Origin: an uncultured Eubacterium sp.
GTDB lineage: Bacteria > Bacillota > Clostridia > Lachnospirales > Lachnospiraceae
DNA length: 64,000 nt
Reading direction: 5' to 3'
NCBI GenBank assembly: GCA_910584595.1
Contig: CAJUBQ010000005.1
Coordinates: forward strand, 28,784-92,783
The notes beneath the pieces are model-generated. The model saw nothing but the letters and a program-made list of their open reading frames with translations, was not told the DNA's origin and did not search any database. Below are positions 24,124-33,166 of the stretch, one piece after another. A program made the position numbers and the translations under genes. The stretch's first letter is position 1. Every line of letters starts with the position of its first letter.

Positions 24124-25686
24124 ATGAAGGAGAAGTTTTCCTTTTCGCAGTTTCAAAAATTAGGAAAAGTACTTATGACTCCGGTCATGATTATGCCAAT
24201 TGCCGGCATCCTGGTGGGAATTGGCTCAGCCTTTACGACGAAAAATATTGTAGAGCTGGCGCCTTTTTTGGGAACGCCTTATGTAACTTTATTTTTTAAC
24301 TTACTAAAGGCGATGGGAAACACCGTTAATTCCTACCTGCCGATTATCTTCGCGGTTTCTGTAGCCGTAGGCTATGCCAAAAAAGAAAAAGGGATTGCCG
24401 CCCTTTGCAGCGTAATTGGATTTCTGGCTATGAACAACGTAATGAATGTGCTTTTAACGAGCCTTGGAAAGCTGGACCCTTCTGCAATGACTACAGGGCA
24501 GTCTATGGTTATGGGCATTGCATCTTTGGATACAGGTGTTTTTGGAGGCATTCTGATAGGGCTCCTGGTAGCCTGGCTGCATAATAAGTATTATAATATT
24601 CAGCTTCCTCCGATTTTAGGGATTTTTTCAGGAACCAAATTTGTTCCTATGGTTACCCTGCTTGGATGTTCGGCGCTTGGGTTTGTGATGGCGTTTGTCT
24701 GGCCGGTCGTGCAGAGTGGACTGACGATGATGGGTGAGCTTATTTATCAGACCGGCGCTGTCGGAAGCGTGATCTATGGATTGAGTGAAAGAGCCTTGCT
24801 GCCGTTTGGTTTGCATCACTTTATTTACACGCCATTCTTCTTTACCAACCTGGGAGGTTCCATGGAAATAGACGGGAATCTGGTTGAGGGCGCATTAAAT
24901 ATTTACAATGCAATGCTGGCTTCTCCGGATACGATGTTTGATATTAATATATCCCGTTTTGTTATGAACGGTAAAGTAATTTTTGCAATGTTCGGTATGC
25001 CTGGAGCAGCATTAGCTATTTATCATACGGCGAAACCGGAAAAGAAACAGCAAGTGAAAGCTCTGCTGATCGCAGCAGTGATTCCATCTATTTTTACAGG
25101 TATTACAGAGCCGATTGAGTACTCGTTCCTGTTTGTGGCTCCATTGCTGTTTGTTATTCATGCGGGGTTTGCAGGACTGACGTATTTGCTGACTTATATT
25201 TTCCAGGTCAATATCCCTGGCCCAAGCGCTTTTGGCGGCCCGTTTTTGAGTACGATTTTTAATGGAATCATGCAGTCGGACAAAGGCTCCAACTGGATTT
25301 GGGTATTGATCTTAGGCGCAGGTTTCTTTGTTTTGTATTATGTAACGTTTAAGTTTATGATTTTAAAGTTCAATTATAAGACACCGGGACGGGAAGCGGA
25401 TGAAGAGGAAGTAAAGCCTCTGAGCGGCAAAAAGGTCAGTGACGATATTCTGGCGGTCATTATTGAAGGACTTGGCGGAGCAGATAATATTTTAAATGTA
25501 GATGCCTGTTTTACCCGTCTGCGTGTAAAAGTGAAAGATAAGGCGCTTGTTATGAGCGATAAGGAATGGAAGGAACAAACCGGAGCCAACGGCGTTGTGC
25601 GTGTTGATGACGGTGTGCAGATTATCTATGGCACAAAAGCAGATATTTATAAGAATAATTTAAAAAATATTTTAGGAATGGAATAG
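24124..25686 (+). CDS. PTS EIICB permease, alpha-glucoside type
   Basis: This 520-residue protein has an EIIC membrane domain (about 1-415, with GLSERALLPFGLHHFIYTPF and GITEPIEYSFLFVAP) and a C-terminal EIIB domain with the phosphorylated cysteine C462 in DACFTRLR. It belongs to the glucose/alpha-glucoside superfamily and imports and phosphorylates a sugar such as maltose, isomaltose or a related alpha-glucoside. The partner GH4 upstream supports an alpha-linked disaccharide. It lacks EIIA, which is supplied by the gene at 21342. TAAGGAGGAG precedes the ATG and a terminator follows. Confidence 0.93.
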   Translation: MKEKFSFSQFQKLGKVLMTPVMIMPIAGILVGIGSAFTTKNIVELAPFLGTPYVTLFFNLLKAMGNTVNSYLPIIFAVSVAVGYAKKEKGIAALCSVIGFLAMNNVMNVLLTSLGKLDPSAMTTGQSMVMGIASLDTGVFGGILIGLLVAWLHNKYYNIQLPPILGIFSGTKFVPMVTLLGCSALGFVMAFVWPVVQSGLTMMGELIYQTGAVGSVIYGLSERALLPFGLHHFIYTPFFFTNLGGSMEIDGNLVEGALNIYNAMLASPDTMFDINISRFVMNGKVIFAMFGMPGAALAIYHTAKPEKKQQVKALLIAAVIPSIFTGITEPIEYSFLFVAPLLFVIHAGFAGLTYLLTYIFQVNIPGPSAFGGPFLSTIFNGIMQSDKGSNWIWVLILGAGFFVLYYVTFKFMILKFNYKTPGREADEEEVKPLSGKKVSDDILAVIIEGLGGADNILNVDACFTRLRVKVKDKALVMSDKEWKEQTGANGVVRVDDGVQIIYGTKADIYKNNLKNILGME

Positions 25687-25696
25687 ACTAGGACAG

Positions 25697-25725
25697 GCCG
25701 CCATGTAAAATGGCGGCTTGTTTTT
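25697..25725 (+). terminator. terminator after EIICB
   Basis: A perfect 8-bp stem, GCCGCCAT (25697-25704) with ATGGCGGC (25710-25717), has a 5-base loop and is followed by TTGTTTTT. Confidence 0.88.
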
Positions 25726-25737
25726 ATTCCTTTAAGA

Positions 25738-25766
25738 TTGAAATTATTTGATAAAAGAGGTATCCT
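25738..25766 (+). promoter_or_regulatory. possible promoter for the monooxygenase-fold gene
   Basis: TTGAAA (25738-25743), a 17-base spacer and TATCCT (25761-25766) form a partial sigma-A match about 120 bases before the gene. The -10 box has two mismatches. Confidence 0.35.
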
Positions 25767-25884
25767 GTTTGAAAGTCAGGTGTACTTTTTATGTATATGG
25801 TGGTAAAATTGAATCAAGAAGTGAGGAATTGGGACCGGATTTTGAGGAAGAATGAAATTTTCAGGATATGAGGAGGACAATGAA

Positions 25885-26217
25885 ATGGCGATTACAGTAA
25901 ATATTTTTTATAGCGGCGTGAATGGAAATGCAAGAAAATTTGCAGAAGAGATGGTTGCAAGCGGTGTTGTCAGCGATATTCGTGCGGAAGATGGAAACAT
26001 GAGGTATGAATATTTTTTCCCAATGGATGATAAGGAAACAGTGCTTTTAATTGACAGTTGGAAAGATCAGCATTCCATAGATGTTCACCATGCTTCTCCC
26101 ATGATGGAAAAGATTACTGAACTTCGGGAGAAATATGACCTGCATATGAGGGTGGAACGGTATGTGTCAGATGAAACCGGGATTCCTGCGGCAGACAGGG
26201 CATTTGTAAAGAAATAA
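25885..26217 (+). CDS. small antibiotic-biosynthesis-monooxygenase fold protein
   Basis: This 110-residue protein looks like the ABM (YgiN-type) ferredoxin-like fold. A strand MAITVNIFYSG is followed by GNARKFAEEM, then MRYEYFFPMDDKETVLLIDSW and QHSIDVHHASPMMEKITELREKYDL. Members are cofactor-free quinol monooxygenases or heme-degrading enzymes, but many have unknown substrates. The start at 25885 follows AGGAGG (25871-25876). It is a single-gene unit between the PTS operon and the SEC-C gene. Activity is inferred only from the fold pattern. Confidence 0.78.
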   Translation: MAITVNIFYSGVNGNARKFAEEMVASGVVSDIRAEDGNMRYEYFFPMDDKETVLLIDSWKDQHSIDVHHASPMMEKITELREKYDLHMRVERYVSDETGIPAADRAFVKK

Positions 26218-26318
26218 GGGCTGTTTCCAAAGCTGAAACAAGGCCAAAATGAGAAGCAATAACGGTCTGAGATCGGATATGTTAAAAATAATTACTTTAA
26301 AGAAGAAAGGATTTTGCT

Positions 26319-27632
26319 ATGAGCCAATTACAATTCAAGGAAGCAATGGAACATATCACTTATCACACACCTGCCTTTCCGCAGGAAGAATTTGATCTGA
26401 TTCGTCAAAACTTTGACAAAGCGAAAACATTTTTTTATGAAGCCCTTGACTATACACATGCAGATCCGGAAAGTGTGCCGGACGAATATGAACTGCATTT
26501 TTATGCGCTTTTATTTTTGGGAGAATTTAAAGACAGGGATTCCTTTGAAAAAATTGTGGAATATGTATCTGTGACCGCCGATCAGCTGGACTTGCTGCTG
26601 GGAGATTTTGTTACGGAAGGTTTAAAAGATGTTATTTATAATACTTATAATGGAAATTTGGAACTGTTAAAAAATACAATACGAAACAAGGATATTTGCA
26701 TATATGTCCGTAGTGCAATGCTCAAAGTGTTGGGGCAGCTTTATTTGGACGGTACGCTCGCAAAGGAAGCTTTGCAGAATATTTTTAAAGAACTGTTTGC
26801 TGCAAGAGAAGACGAGCAGGCAGAAATGAATTCCTTTGCTGTCGAAGTGAGCTGCAGATGTCACTTGGTTGAATTGCTGCCGGATATTCGCAAACTGTAC
26901 GATGAAGATAAAATAGATTTATTCGTGTCCGGATGGTATGACGACTGTCTGGATTACATGTTTCATTATTATGAAAATAGTGATCTGAATATTTTATGCA
27001 AATCGTCTGTTTCTGCTGATCAGATCAAAAGCTGGGCGATGTTTGAACAAAATTCGAAAAAGCAGACAAAGGTGGATGATAAAAAACTTGCAAAAGAATT
27101 ATCTAAAAATCTATCTTCAAAGCCTCAGAAAAAAAGAAAAATTGGCCGTAACGATCCATGTCCTTGCGGGAGCGGAAAGAAATATAAAAACTGCTGCCTG
27201 AATAAGCCGAAGGAAGTAATGTCGCAAATAGAAAGTGACGAAGAACGCGAAAAGAGGCTGCGCGATTATCCGCCGGTTGGAACAGAGCGTGTCGAAGGCC
27301 GGATTTACCTGGAAGACTATTTTGATAAAGAAAGTATTGAAACAGACCAGCTTCTTTATCTTGCGCTGAAAGATCGACCTGTATCATTTTTTGGCACAAA
27401 TGTATCTAATGCGTATATGAACGAAAAAAGAAAACATGCCTATCTGCTGGAAGCATTTGACAGATTTCGTGACCGGATGCAAAAAGAACAGATTCCATCG
27501 ATTGAAGCATATGATAAAAAATATTCCATCCATTATTTGTGTAAAGAATGGATGGCGGAACTTGGAGCTTTGCTGAAAAAAAGCGGGGATATAAACGAAA
27601 GGGAGGAATTGTTAAAATATTATAATGAATAA
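26319..27632 (+). CDS. DUF1186-type protein with SEC-C metal-binding motif
   Basis: This 437-residue protein has a helical N-terminal region (about 1-240) resembling DUF1186 and a SEC-C motif with C281, C283, C292 and C293 (DPCPCGSGKKYKNCC). The remaining C-terminal region of about 130 residues is charged and helical. The SEC-C motif, first seen in SecA, binds zinc and often mediates protein contacts. The function of this family is not known. AGAAAGG precedes the ATG. It is monocistronic, followed by a large hairpin at 27761. Confidence 0.82.
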   Translation: MSQLQFKEAMEHITYHTPAFPQEEFDLIRQNFDKAKTFFYEALDYTHADPESVPDEYELHFYALLFLGEFKDRDSFEKIVEYVSVTADQLDLLLGDFVTEGLKDVIYNTYNGNLELLKNTIRNKDICIYVRSAMLKVLGQLYLDGTLAKEALQNIFKELFAAREDEQAEMNSFAVEVSCRCHLVELLPDIRKLYDEDKIDLFVSGWYDDCLDYMFHYYENSDLNILCKSSVSADQIKSWAMFEQNSKKQTKVDDKKLAKELSKNLSSKPQKKRKIGRNDPCPCGSGKKYKNCCLNKPKEVMSQIESDEEREKRLRDYPPVGTERVEGRIYLEDYFDKESIETDQLLYLALKDRPVSFFGTNVSNAYMNEKRKHAYLLEAFDRFRDRMQKEQIPSIEAYDKKYSIHYLCKEWMAELGALLKKSGDINEREELLKYYNE

Positions 27633-27760
27633 GAGAAAACATAGAAGTAAAATATGTTCATGATGGAAATTTGGAAGCTGTAGGCAGGAAATTGCTGAAG
27701 CAGATAGAATGATAAGCGATATAGCGATGCAGTGATTGTCTTGCATATGTTAAGATCATC

Positions 27761-27824
27761 AGATCAAAGAAAAATGAAGCTGTTTTTGCATTTTGTTTGT
27801 TACAGTTTCGTTTTTCTTTGATCT
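27761..27824. terminator. long AT-rich hairpin, probable bidirectional terminator
   Basis: Arms of 23 bases (27761-27783 and 27802-27824) pair with two wobble positions around an 18-base loop. The inner stem GAAGCTGT / ACAGTTTC is flanked by an A-run on one side and TTTTTCTTT on the other, which would terminate transcription in either direction. Confidence 0.6.
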
Positions 27825-28052
27825 ATGATTATGGTAATATTTTATAATTTAACGAAAGATAAAATTCCAAAAGATAACATTTTCTATAGAATTGTTGCTT
27901 TTAAGTATTCTATACCAATTATTTATTTTTTGCAATAGCAACAGAAAAAATGTATAAAATTACCAGTAATTCTATATATTTTTTATCCTAATTCATTACT
28001 TTTACACAATAAAAACCGGAAAATTTTTATAAGAGTCAAAAAATTATGAATG

Positions 28053-28087
28053 ACTGTCGTTTTATAAATACGACAGTTTTTTTATTT
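28053..28087 (+). terminator. terminator-like hairpin about 180 bases before the XRE gene
   Basis: ACTGTCGT (28053-28060) pairs perfectly with ACGACAGT (28070-28077) around a 9-base loop and is followed by a long T-run. No gene ends just upstream, so it may close a small RNA or act as an attenuator in a leader. Confidence 0.7.
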
Positions 28088-28266
28088 TTAAAAATATCAA
28101 AATTTTAGTTTTTCCTTATTTTATAGGGGTTCCATGCAATAAACTATATTTGAAATGCATAACAATTCTATAGAAAAAGTTATATGGACGTATGGTACGA
28201 TCATAAGCAATAAGTGTTGAAGTAGGTGTTGCACAGATTTGCACAAAGAGCAGATTGGAGGAAACT

Positions 28267-28617
28267 ATGAGAGAGATGGATTATGCCAGGATAGGCATGC
28301 GGATTCGCCAGGTGAGGAAAGTAAAAGGCTGGTCGCAGAATGAGCTTGCAAAAAAATGTAGTATCAGTATGTCATTTCTCGGTCATATAGAACGAGGGAC
28401 CAGGATTATGAGTTTGGAGACGTTTGCTAATATTTGTGTGGCATTGGATATAGGAGCAGATGAGTTGCTCTGGGGAGTGGCGCATCCATCGGATACTGTA
28501 TTGGATTTATATGAACCTGCAAGGCAGGAAACTGAATCGGTCAAAAAAGAAGCGGATAATTATTCGATGTATGTCAGGATTATGAAATCTGTAGCGGAGA
28601 TTATGAATGAGGCGTAA
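28267..28617 (+). CDS. XRE family transcriptional regulator at the head of the glycan cluster
   Basis: This 116-residue protein has an N-terminal helix-turn-helix (about 6-65, RIRQVRKVKGWSQNELAKKC, SMSFLGHIERGTRIMSLET) and a C-terminal tail of about 50 residues. XRE regulators often repress their own operon. The start at 28267 follows GGAGG; a TTG at 28255 overlaps that site. Its stop overlaps the start of the following glycosyltransferase gene (28607), so the regulator is translated with the cluster it probably controls. The operator was not found. Confidence 0.88.
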   Translation: MREMDYARIGMRIRQVRKVKGWSQNELAKKCSISMSFLGHIERGTRIMSLETFANICVALDIGADELLWGVAHPSDTVLDLYEPARQETESVKKEADNYSMYVRIMKSVAEIMNEA

Positions 28618-29911
28618 TCATCCAAAGAGCTGTTATCAAAAGCAAAGGGATATCCGGCAAGAGCATGGCTGTTTCAAAGAACGGAGCAGTCCAAAAGTGT
28701 TAATGTTAGCATCCGTCGCGTCTATGATCGATCAGTTTAATATGTCCAATATTATGTTATTGCAGGATATGGGATATGAAGTGCATGTGACGTGTAATTT
28801 TAAACATGGAAATACATGTGATGGCGTACAGATAAAAAAAATGTATGAAACGCTTCAAAACATGCATGTGATCTGTCATCCGTGGGATTGCCCGAGAAAA
28901 CTTCGCAGCATAAAGCAATGCATGAATGCATACTTACAGTTATGGGAATTGACGGGTGCAAATTCATTTGCATGTATTCATTGCCATTCTCCGATCGGAG
29001 CAGCTCTTGCGAGAATCATTGCTCATAGGCGGAAAATCAGAGTTATTTATACAGCGCATGGATTTCATTTTTATAAAGGCGCGCCTCTGAAAAACTGGCT
29101 CATTTATTATCCGGCTGAAAAACTGCTTTCGTATTGGACAGACATTATCATTACAGTCAATCGGGAAGATCAGTATTTTGCTATGCAAAATTTCCATGCA
29201 GGACGAATCTGCTATATTCCAGGTGTCGGAGTCGATACCCGAAAGTATCGCAAAGATTGGGAAAATGCGCAAAATCAGGCAGATGCATTTGAAAAAGATC
29301 AATTTCACAGAAAATATCGAATACCTGAAAATGCATTTGTGCTGTTGTCAGTCGGGGAGTTGAACAAGGGGAAAAATCACCGGGTTGTGATGGAGGCTCT
29401 TGCAGATCTGCACAGAAAGGATGTTTATTATCTGATATGCGGCCGGGGGAAACTGAAAAAATATTTGCAGTGTTATGCAGATAAGCTTGATGTAAAGGAT
29501 TATATACGTATGCCAGGATTTCAGGAGGATATGGCTGATATTTATTGTTATGCAGATATATTTGTTTTGCCATCCATCCGGGAAGGAATGCCGGTAGCGC
29601 TTATGGAAGCAATGGCTGCGGGGCTGCCCTGTGTAGTTTCTGATGTCAGGGGGAACCGGGAGCTGATTGCGGATGCAAAGGAAGAATACAAAAAGCATAA
29701 GCCAGATAAGAATCTCTATGTCAGACCAGGAGGTATACGAGTTTCGGCTAAGTCGGCTGCGTCGTATGCTGAAGCATTAAGAATATTGCTGAATGATGCG
29801 TGCCTGAGACGTAAGTGCGGGAATTATAATAAAGAAAAGATCAAACAGTACGATCGGTCTGTTGTAATGCCGAGAATGAAAAAGATATATCAGGAAATTT
29901 CAAACATGTAA
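28607..29911 (+). CDS. family 4 glycosyltransferase (EpsD/CapM-like)
   Basis: This 434-residue protein has a GT-B fold. The N-terminal domain (VLMLASVASMIDQFNMSNI, IHCHSPIGAALAR, YTAHGFHFYKGAP) is typical of EpsD-like proteins. The C-terminal GT4 domain carries LLSVGELNKGKNH, the nucleotide-sugar motif FVLPSIREGMPVALMEAMAA and VVSDVRGN. It would transfer a sugar from a nucleotide donor to a lipid-linked glycan at the inner membrane face. Its start overlaps the XRE gene end by 11 bases. Donor and linkage cannot be told from sequence. Confidence 0.88.
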   Translation: MRRNHPKSCYQKQRDIRQEHGCFKERSSPKVLMLASVASMIDQFNMSNIMLLQDMGYEVHVTCNFKHGNTCDGVQIKKMYETLQNMHVICHPWDCPRKLRSIKQCMNAYLQLWELTGANSFACIHCHSPIGAALARIIAHRRKIRVIYTAHGFHFYKGAPLKNWLIYYPAEKLLSYWTDIIITVNREDQYFAMQNFHAGRICYIPGVGVDTRKYRKDWENAQNQADAFEKDQFHRKYRIPENAFVLLSVGELNKGKNHRVVMEALADLHRKDVYYLICGRGKLKKYLQCYADKLDVKDYIRMPGFQEDMADIYCYADIFVLPSIREGMPVALMEAMAAGLPCVVSDVRGNRELIADAKEEYKKHKPDKNLYVRPGGIRVSAKSAASYAEALRILLNDACLRRKCGNYNKEKIKQYDRSVVMPRMKKIYQEISNM

Positions 29912-29965
29912 TAGCTTAGATCATCTGGACTGTTTCCAGACATGTTCTATGGAGATAGGAGTAAT

Positions 29966-30772
29966 ATGCCGGAAGTTTCTGTCCTGATGGGGACTTACAA
30001 TGAAAAAAATCATGAGCATACGGCTTTGGCAATTGACTCAATATTATGTCAGACATTTACGGATTTTGAGTTTCTCATATGCGATGATGGCTCAGCTGCG
30101 ATGTTTTATAACTGGCTGGTGCGGTATTGTAAAAAAGATGACAGAATCAGAGTTTTCCATAACAGGCAAAATCAAGGACTGGCAGCTGCATTAAATAGAT
30201 GTCTTCGTTATGCGGAAGGAAGATATCTTGCACGAATGGATGCAGATGATGTTTCAAAACCGAATCGCCTGGAAAAGCAGGTAGCATTTTTAAGAAAGCA
30301 TAAGAAATATGCGTTAGTTGGCTGCGGAGTGCAGCTTATTGGAGGAGACGGAGTCTGGGGCAGGCGTATGCCAGAGGAAATTCCTGTGAAAAAGTCTTTT
30401 TTATCTACATCACCGTTTATTCATCCTACCATTATGATACGACGTGAAGTCATGTTGTCGTTACATGGATATTGTGAATCACGAAAGATGCTACGGGCAG
30501 AAGACTATGATTTTTTTATGCGTCTGTATGCAGCCGGATATGTGGGATATAACATACAGGATATGTTATTTCAGTACCGTGAGGATTTAAATGCCTATGA
30601 AAAACGTAAATATCGTTATCGGGTGAATGAGTGTCTGGTACGTTATTTAGGATTTCGCAGGCTGAGGATTTTAAAAGGAAATTTTCGATATGTATGCAGG
30701 CCATTGGCGGTAGGGATGATACCGCAGAAAATTATGTACTACATAAGGCGCACAAGATTCGGTGCAAAATGA
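29966..30772 (+). CDS. family 2 glycosyltransferase
   Basis: This 268-residue GT-A enzyme starts PEVSVLMGTYNE, with ICDDGS, the metal-binding ARMDADD motif and a catalytic ED pair in LRAEDYDFFMRL. It resembles EpsE-like transferases of exopolysaccharide clusters. The start at 29966 follows a GATAGGAG site; the frame start at 29942 has no site. The last 30 residues are basic and probably membrane-associated. Acceptor and donor are unknown. It overlaps slightly with the longest frame of the next gene but not with its preferred start. Confidence 0.88.
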   Translation: MPEVSVLMGTYNEKNHEHTALAIDSILCQTFTDFEFLICDDGSAAMFYNWLVRYCKKDDRIRVFHNRQNQGLAAALNRCLRYAEGRYLARMDADDVSKPNRLEKQVAFLRKHKKYALVGCGVQLIGGDGVWGRRMPEEIPVKKSFLSTSPFIHPTIMIRREVMLSLHGYCESRKMLRAEDYDFFMRLYAAGYVGYNIQDMLFQYREDLNAYEKRKYRYRVNECLVRYLGFRRLRILKGNFRYVCRPLAVGMIPQKIMYYIRRTRFGAK

Positions 30773-30806
30773 ATATACGCAAACGGATGAAGGAGCTAAG
30801 CAGGAA

Positions 30807-31718
30807 ATGATCGGGATCGTTATACTTAATTATTCTGCATGGGAGGACACAAAGCGCTGTGTGAAAAGCATATGCAAAAATACTCCGGCAAACGAATACA
30901 CTATTATTATAGTTGATAATGCATCCGACTGTGCTCCGAATTATGATTTGTCTGAGTTTCTAAAGCGGTATCGAATCCTGTTTATTCAAAATACAAAGAA
31001 TCTTGGATATAACGCCGGAAATAATGTAGGGATTGCAAAAGCTCTGGAGATCGGCTGCAGTTATATATTGATTTCCAACAGTGATGTACGCTATTTTCCA
31101 CAAAGTATTTTAAAGATGCGGGATTATTTGAAGAGGAATCCGCAGGCTGGGATTGTTGGGCCAAAGATTTTGGATGCGAAAGGACGCTTACAAAAAAGCA
31201 ATCTATGCCGCAAGACCGGAATGAAAGAAAAATATATGGTACGTACAAAAGCTCATATTTTTTTTCGTAGAAGCTGGCAAACTTATTTTGGTTATGACAG
31301 AGATTATGAACGGTGTTTTGAAGTATATGCAGTGCTTGGCTGTTGTTTTATGATGTCCGAACTGTGTGCGAGAGCTGTTACACCTCTGGATGAATATCCT
31401 GTTTTGTATGAAGAAGAGCTGATGCTTGGTATCCGTATGGAAGAAGCGGGATTTCATACGGTATATAATCCGGATTCAGTTGTAAAACATTTGCATGGTG
31501 GGAGCACGTCACGTCGGAAAGCATTTGCGTTTGCACAGAATGTACGAAGTGAGATTTATTACTGTAAATCGTATTTGCATGCGCCAATCTGGCAAATCTA
31601 TCCATTGTGTATTTATCGCGTAGTTTTATATGCATTAAGATGTATCAAATACAGGGATTTTCGAAAGAACTGGAAGTGGTTTTTGCATATGCTGAAAAAA
31701 GAATTGTATGTTGTATGA
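30807..31718 (+). CDS. family 2 glycosyltransferase, rhamnosyltransferase-like
   Basis: This 303-residue GT-A protein starts MIGIVILNYSAWEDTKRC and has IIVDNAS, NLGYNAGNN, ISNSDVRY (DxD-type site as SDV) and YEEELMLGIRMEEAGFHT. The pattern fits the GT2 family that includes many rhamnosyltransferases. The start at 30807 follows AAGGAG; an upstream in-frame GTG at 30762 overlaps the previous gene and lacks a site. It is followed by a 50-base gap before the next glycosyltransferase. Linkage unknown. Confidence 0.87.
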   Translation: MIGIVILNYSAWEDTKRCVKSICKNTPANEYTIIIVDNASDCAPNYDLSEFLKRYRILFIQNTKNLGYNAGNNVGIAKALEIGCSYILISNSDVRYFPQSILKMRDYLKRNPQAGIVGPKILDAKGRLQKSNLCRKTGMKEKYMVRTKAHIFFRRSWQTYFGYDRDYERCFEVYAVLGCCFMMSELCARAVTPLDEYPVLYEEELMLGIRMEEAGFHTVYNPDSVVKHLHGGSTSRRKAFAFAQNVRSEIYYCKSYLHAPIWQIYPLCIYRVVLYALRCIKYRDFRKNWKWFLHMLKKELYVV

Positions 31719-31768
31719 AACAGACGGAGAAAGAATCGTAAAGGAAATTTGGAACAGGTGCGTTATTT

Positions 31769-33133
31769 ATGAAGGTTTTACACTATATGTTTGGTCTGCC
31801 TCCTGTGTATGGAGGCGGATTAGTGCGATATGCATTGGATTTGATGAAACAGGAAATATATATGGGACAGTACGTAATTTTGCTTATTCCAGGACCGGTT
31901 TTCACAGGCATAAGGAAGAAGACCTGTATTTACAGAACGGGCAAATATCAAAAGATTCCTTTCTATACAATTCACAATTCGCTGCCAGTGCCAATGGGAA
32001 ATGGAATACTTGATACTGAGATATATTGTAAACCGTGTGATGCAAAAGTTTATGAAAAGTTTTTGAAACAATTAAAACCGGATGTCATTCATATTCACTC
32101 GTTTATGGGACTTCATGCTGAGTTTTTAGAAAAAGCAGTTCAATGCAAAATTCCGGTTATATTCACAACACACGACTATTTTGGGATTTGTCCGACAGCA
32201 AATATGCTGTATCAGGATCATTTTTGCAGCGATAGAACATGGAAACATTGTGAACAATGCTGTAAAAATGCATATTCCAAAAAAAAGCTTTGGCTGGAGC
32301 ATTCCATATGGTATCGATGGTATCGGAAACAGATATGGCTCGTAAAATGTTTTCATCAGGCAAAATTTCAAAAGAAAAAGCAACCAAATAATAAAAAAGA
32401 AGTCAGTATTAAAAAAGAATCTGAATCCTGCAAGATACACAAAGATTATACAAAGTTAAAAAACTATTATCAGAGCATGTTTCGAAAAATTTCATATTTT
32501 CATTTTAACAGCAGTGTTGCAAAAGAGGTGTATGAGTCAAGGCTTGGAAACCTGAATGGAAAGCTTATGTCCATCAGCCATGCCGGGATTTGCGACAATC
32601 GTATCAAACGTAGTTATGGAAAGGTATTGCATATTGGATATTTCGGAACATGGACCAGGCAGAAGGGGTTTTTTCAGCTTTTAGATGTTTGTAAGCAGCT
32701 ATATCAGGAAAATCATGAAAATATCTGCGTGCATATTTATTCTGATTTCTGTACGAGAACAGAACCGTTTGTTCAAGTACACCCGTATTTTAAAAAAGAA
32801 GAATTAGCTGAGGTAATGAGAGAGATTGATGTGTTGGCTGTACCAAGCATATGGCCGGAAACGTTTGGATTTACAGCATTGGAGGCGTTAAGCTATGGAG
32901 TTCCGGTAATTGTTTCACAGTATGCAGGGATAAAAGATTTGCTGGCCAGACATCCTGGTGTTGGTTTTTTGTATGATGGGACGCGGCAGGGATTAAAAGA
33001 AATATTAAAAAAAATATATATCAGGCGTGATATGCTCGAAACAGCAAATGCAAATATTTTAAATATGCAGAATATATTTTCTTTTGAAAAGCATGTGAAG
33101 GAAATGTTAGAGATGTATCGAAGGATGATGTAA
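31769..33133 (+). CDS. family 4 glycosyltransferase with cysteine-rich insertion
   Basis: This 454-residue GT-B enzyme has an N-terminal domain with GLPPVYGGGLVRYALDL and DVIHIHSFMGL. TTHDYFGICPTANMLY is followed by clustered cysteines (CSDRTWKHCEQCC) typical of one GT4 subfamily and possibly metal-binding. A Lys-rich linker at about 205-230 separates the C-terminal domain, which has GYFGTWTRQKGF and the donor-binding VPSIWPETFGFTALEALSYG. The ribosome site is weak. It is likely to add a sugar during glycan assembly just before the ABC exporter genes. The same cysteine motif occurs in the GT2-GT4 fusion at 36715. Confidence 0.86.
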   Translation: MKVLHYMFGLPPVYGGGLVRYALDLMKQEIYMGQYVILLIPGPVFTGIRKKTCIYRTGKYQKIPFYTIHNSLPVPMGNGILDTEIYCKPCDAKVYEKFLKQLKPDVIHIHSFMGLHAEFLEKAVQCKIPVIFTTHDYFGICPTANMLYQDHFCSDRTWKHCEQCCKNAYSKKKLWLEHSIWYRWYRKQIWLVKCFHQAKFQKKKQPNNKKEVSIKKESESCKIHKDYTKLKNYYQSMFRKISYFHFNSSVAKEVYESRLGNLNGKLMSISHAGICDNRIKRSYGKVLHIGYFGTWTRQKGFFQLLDVCKQLYQENHENICVHIYSDFCTRTEPFVQVHPYFKKEELAEVMREIDVLAVPSIWPETFGFTALEALSYGVPVIVSQYAGIKDLLARHPGVGFLYDGTRQGLKEILKKIYIRRDMLETANANILNMQNIFSFEKHVKEMLEMYRRMM

Positions 33134-33166
33134 AAAATTTTTTAGTTGTTTAGTTAGGAGACAGAA

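Larger units (their letters stand above)
27633..28266. other. AT-rich spacer before the glycan cluster
   Basis: No gene is supported in these 630 bases. They contain two hairpins: a long one at 27761-27824 and a terminator-like one at 28053-28087. The rest is AT-rich with no recognised riboswitch. Confidence 0.6.
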
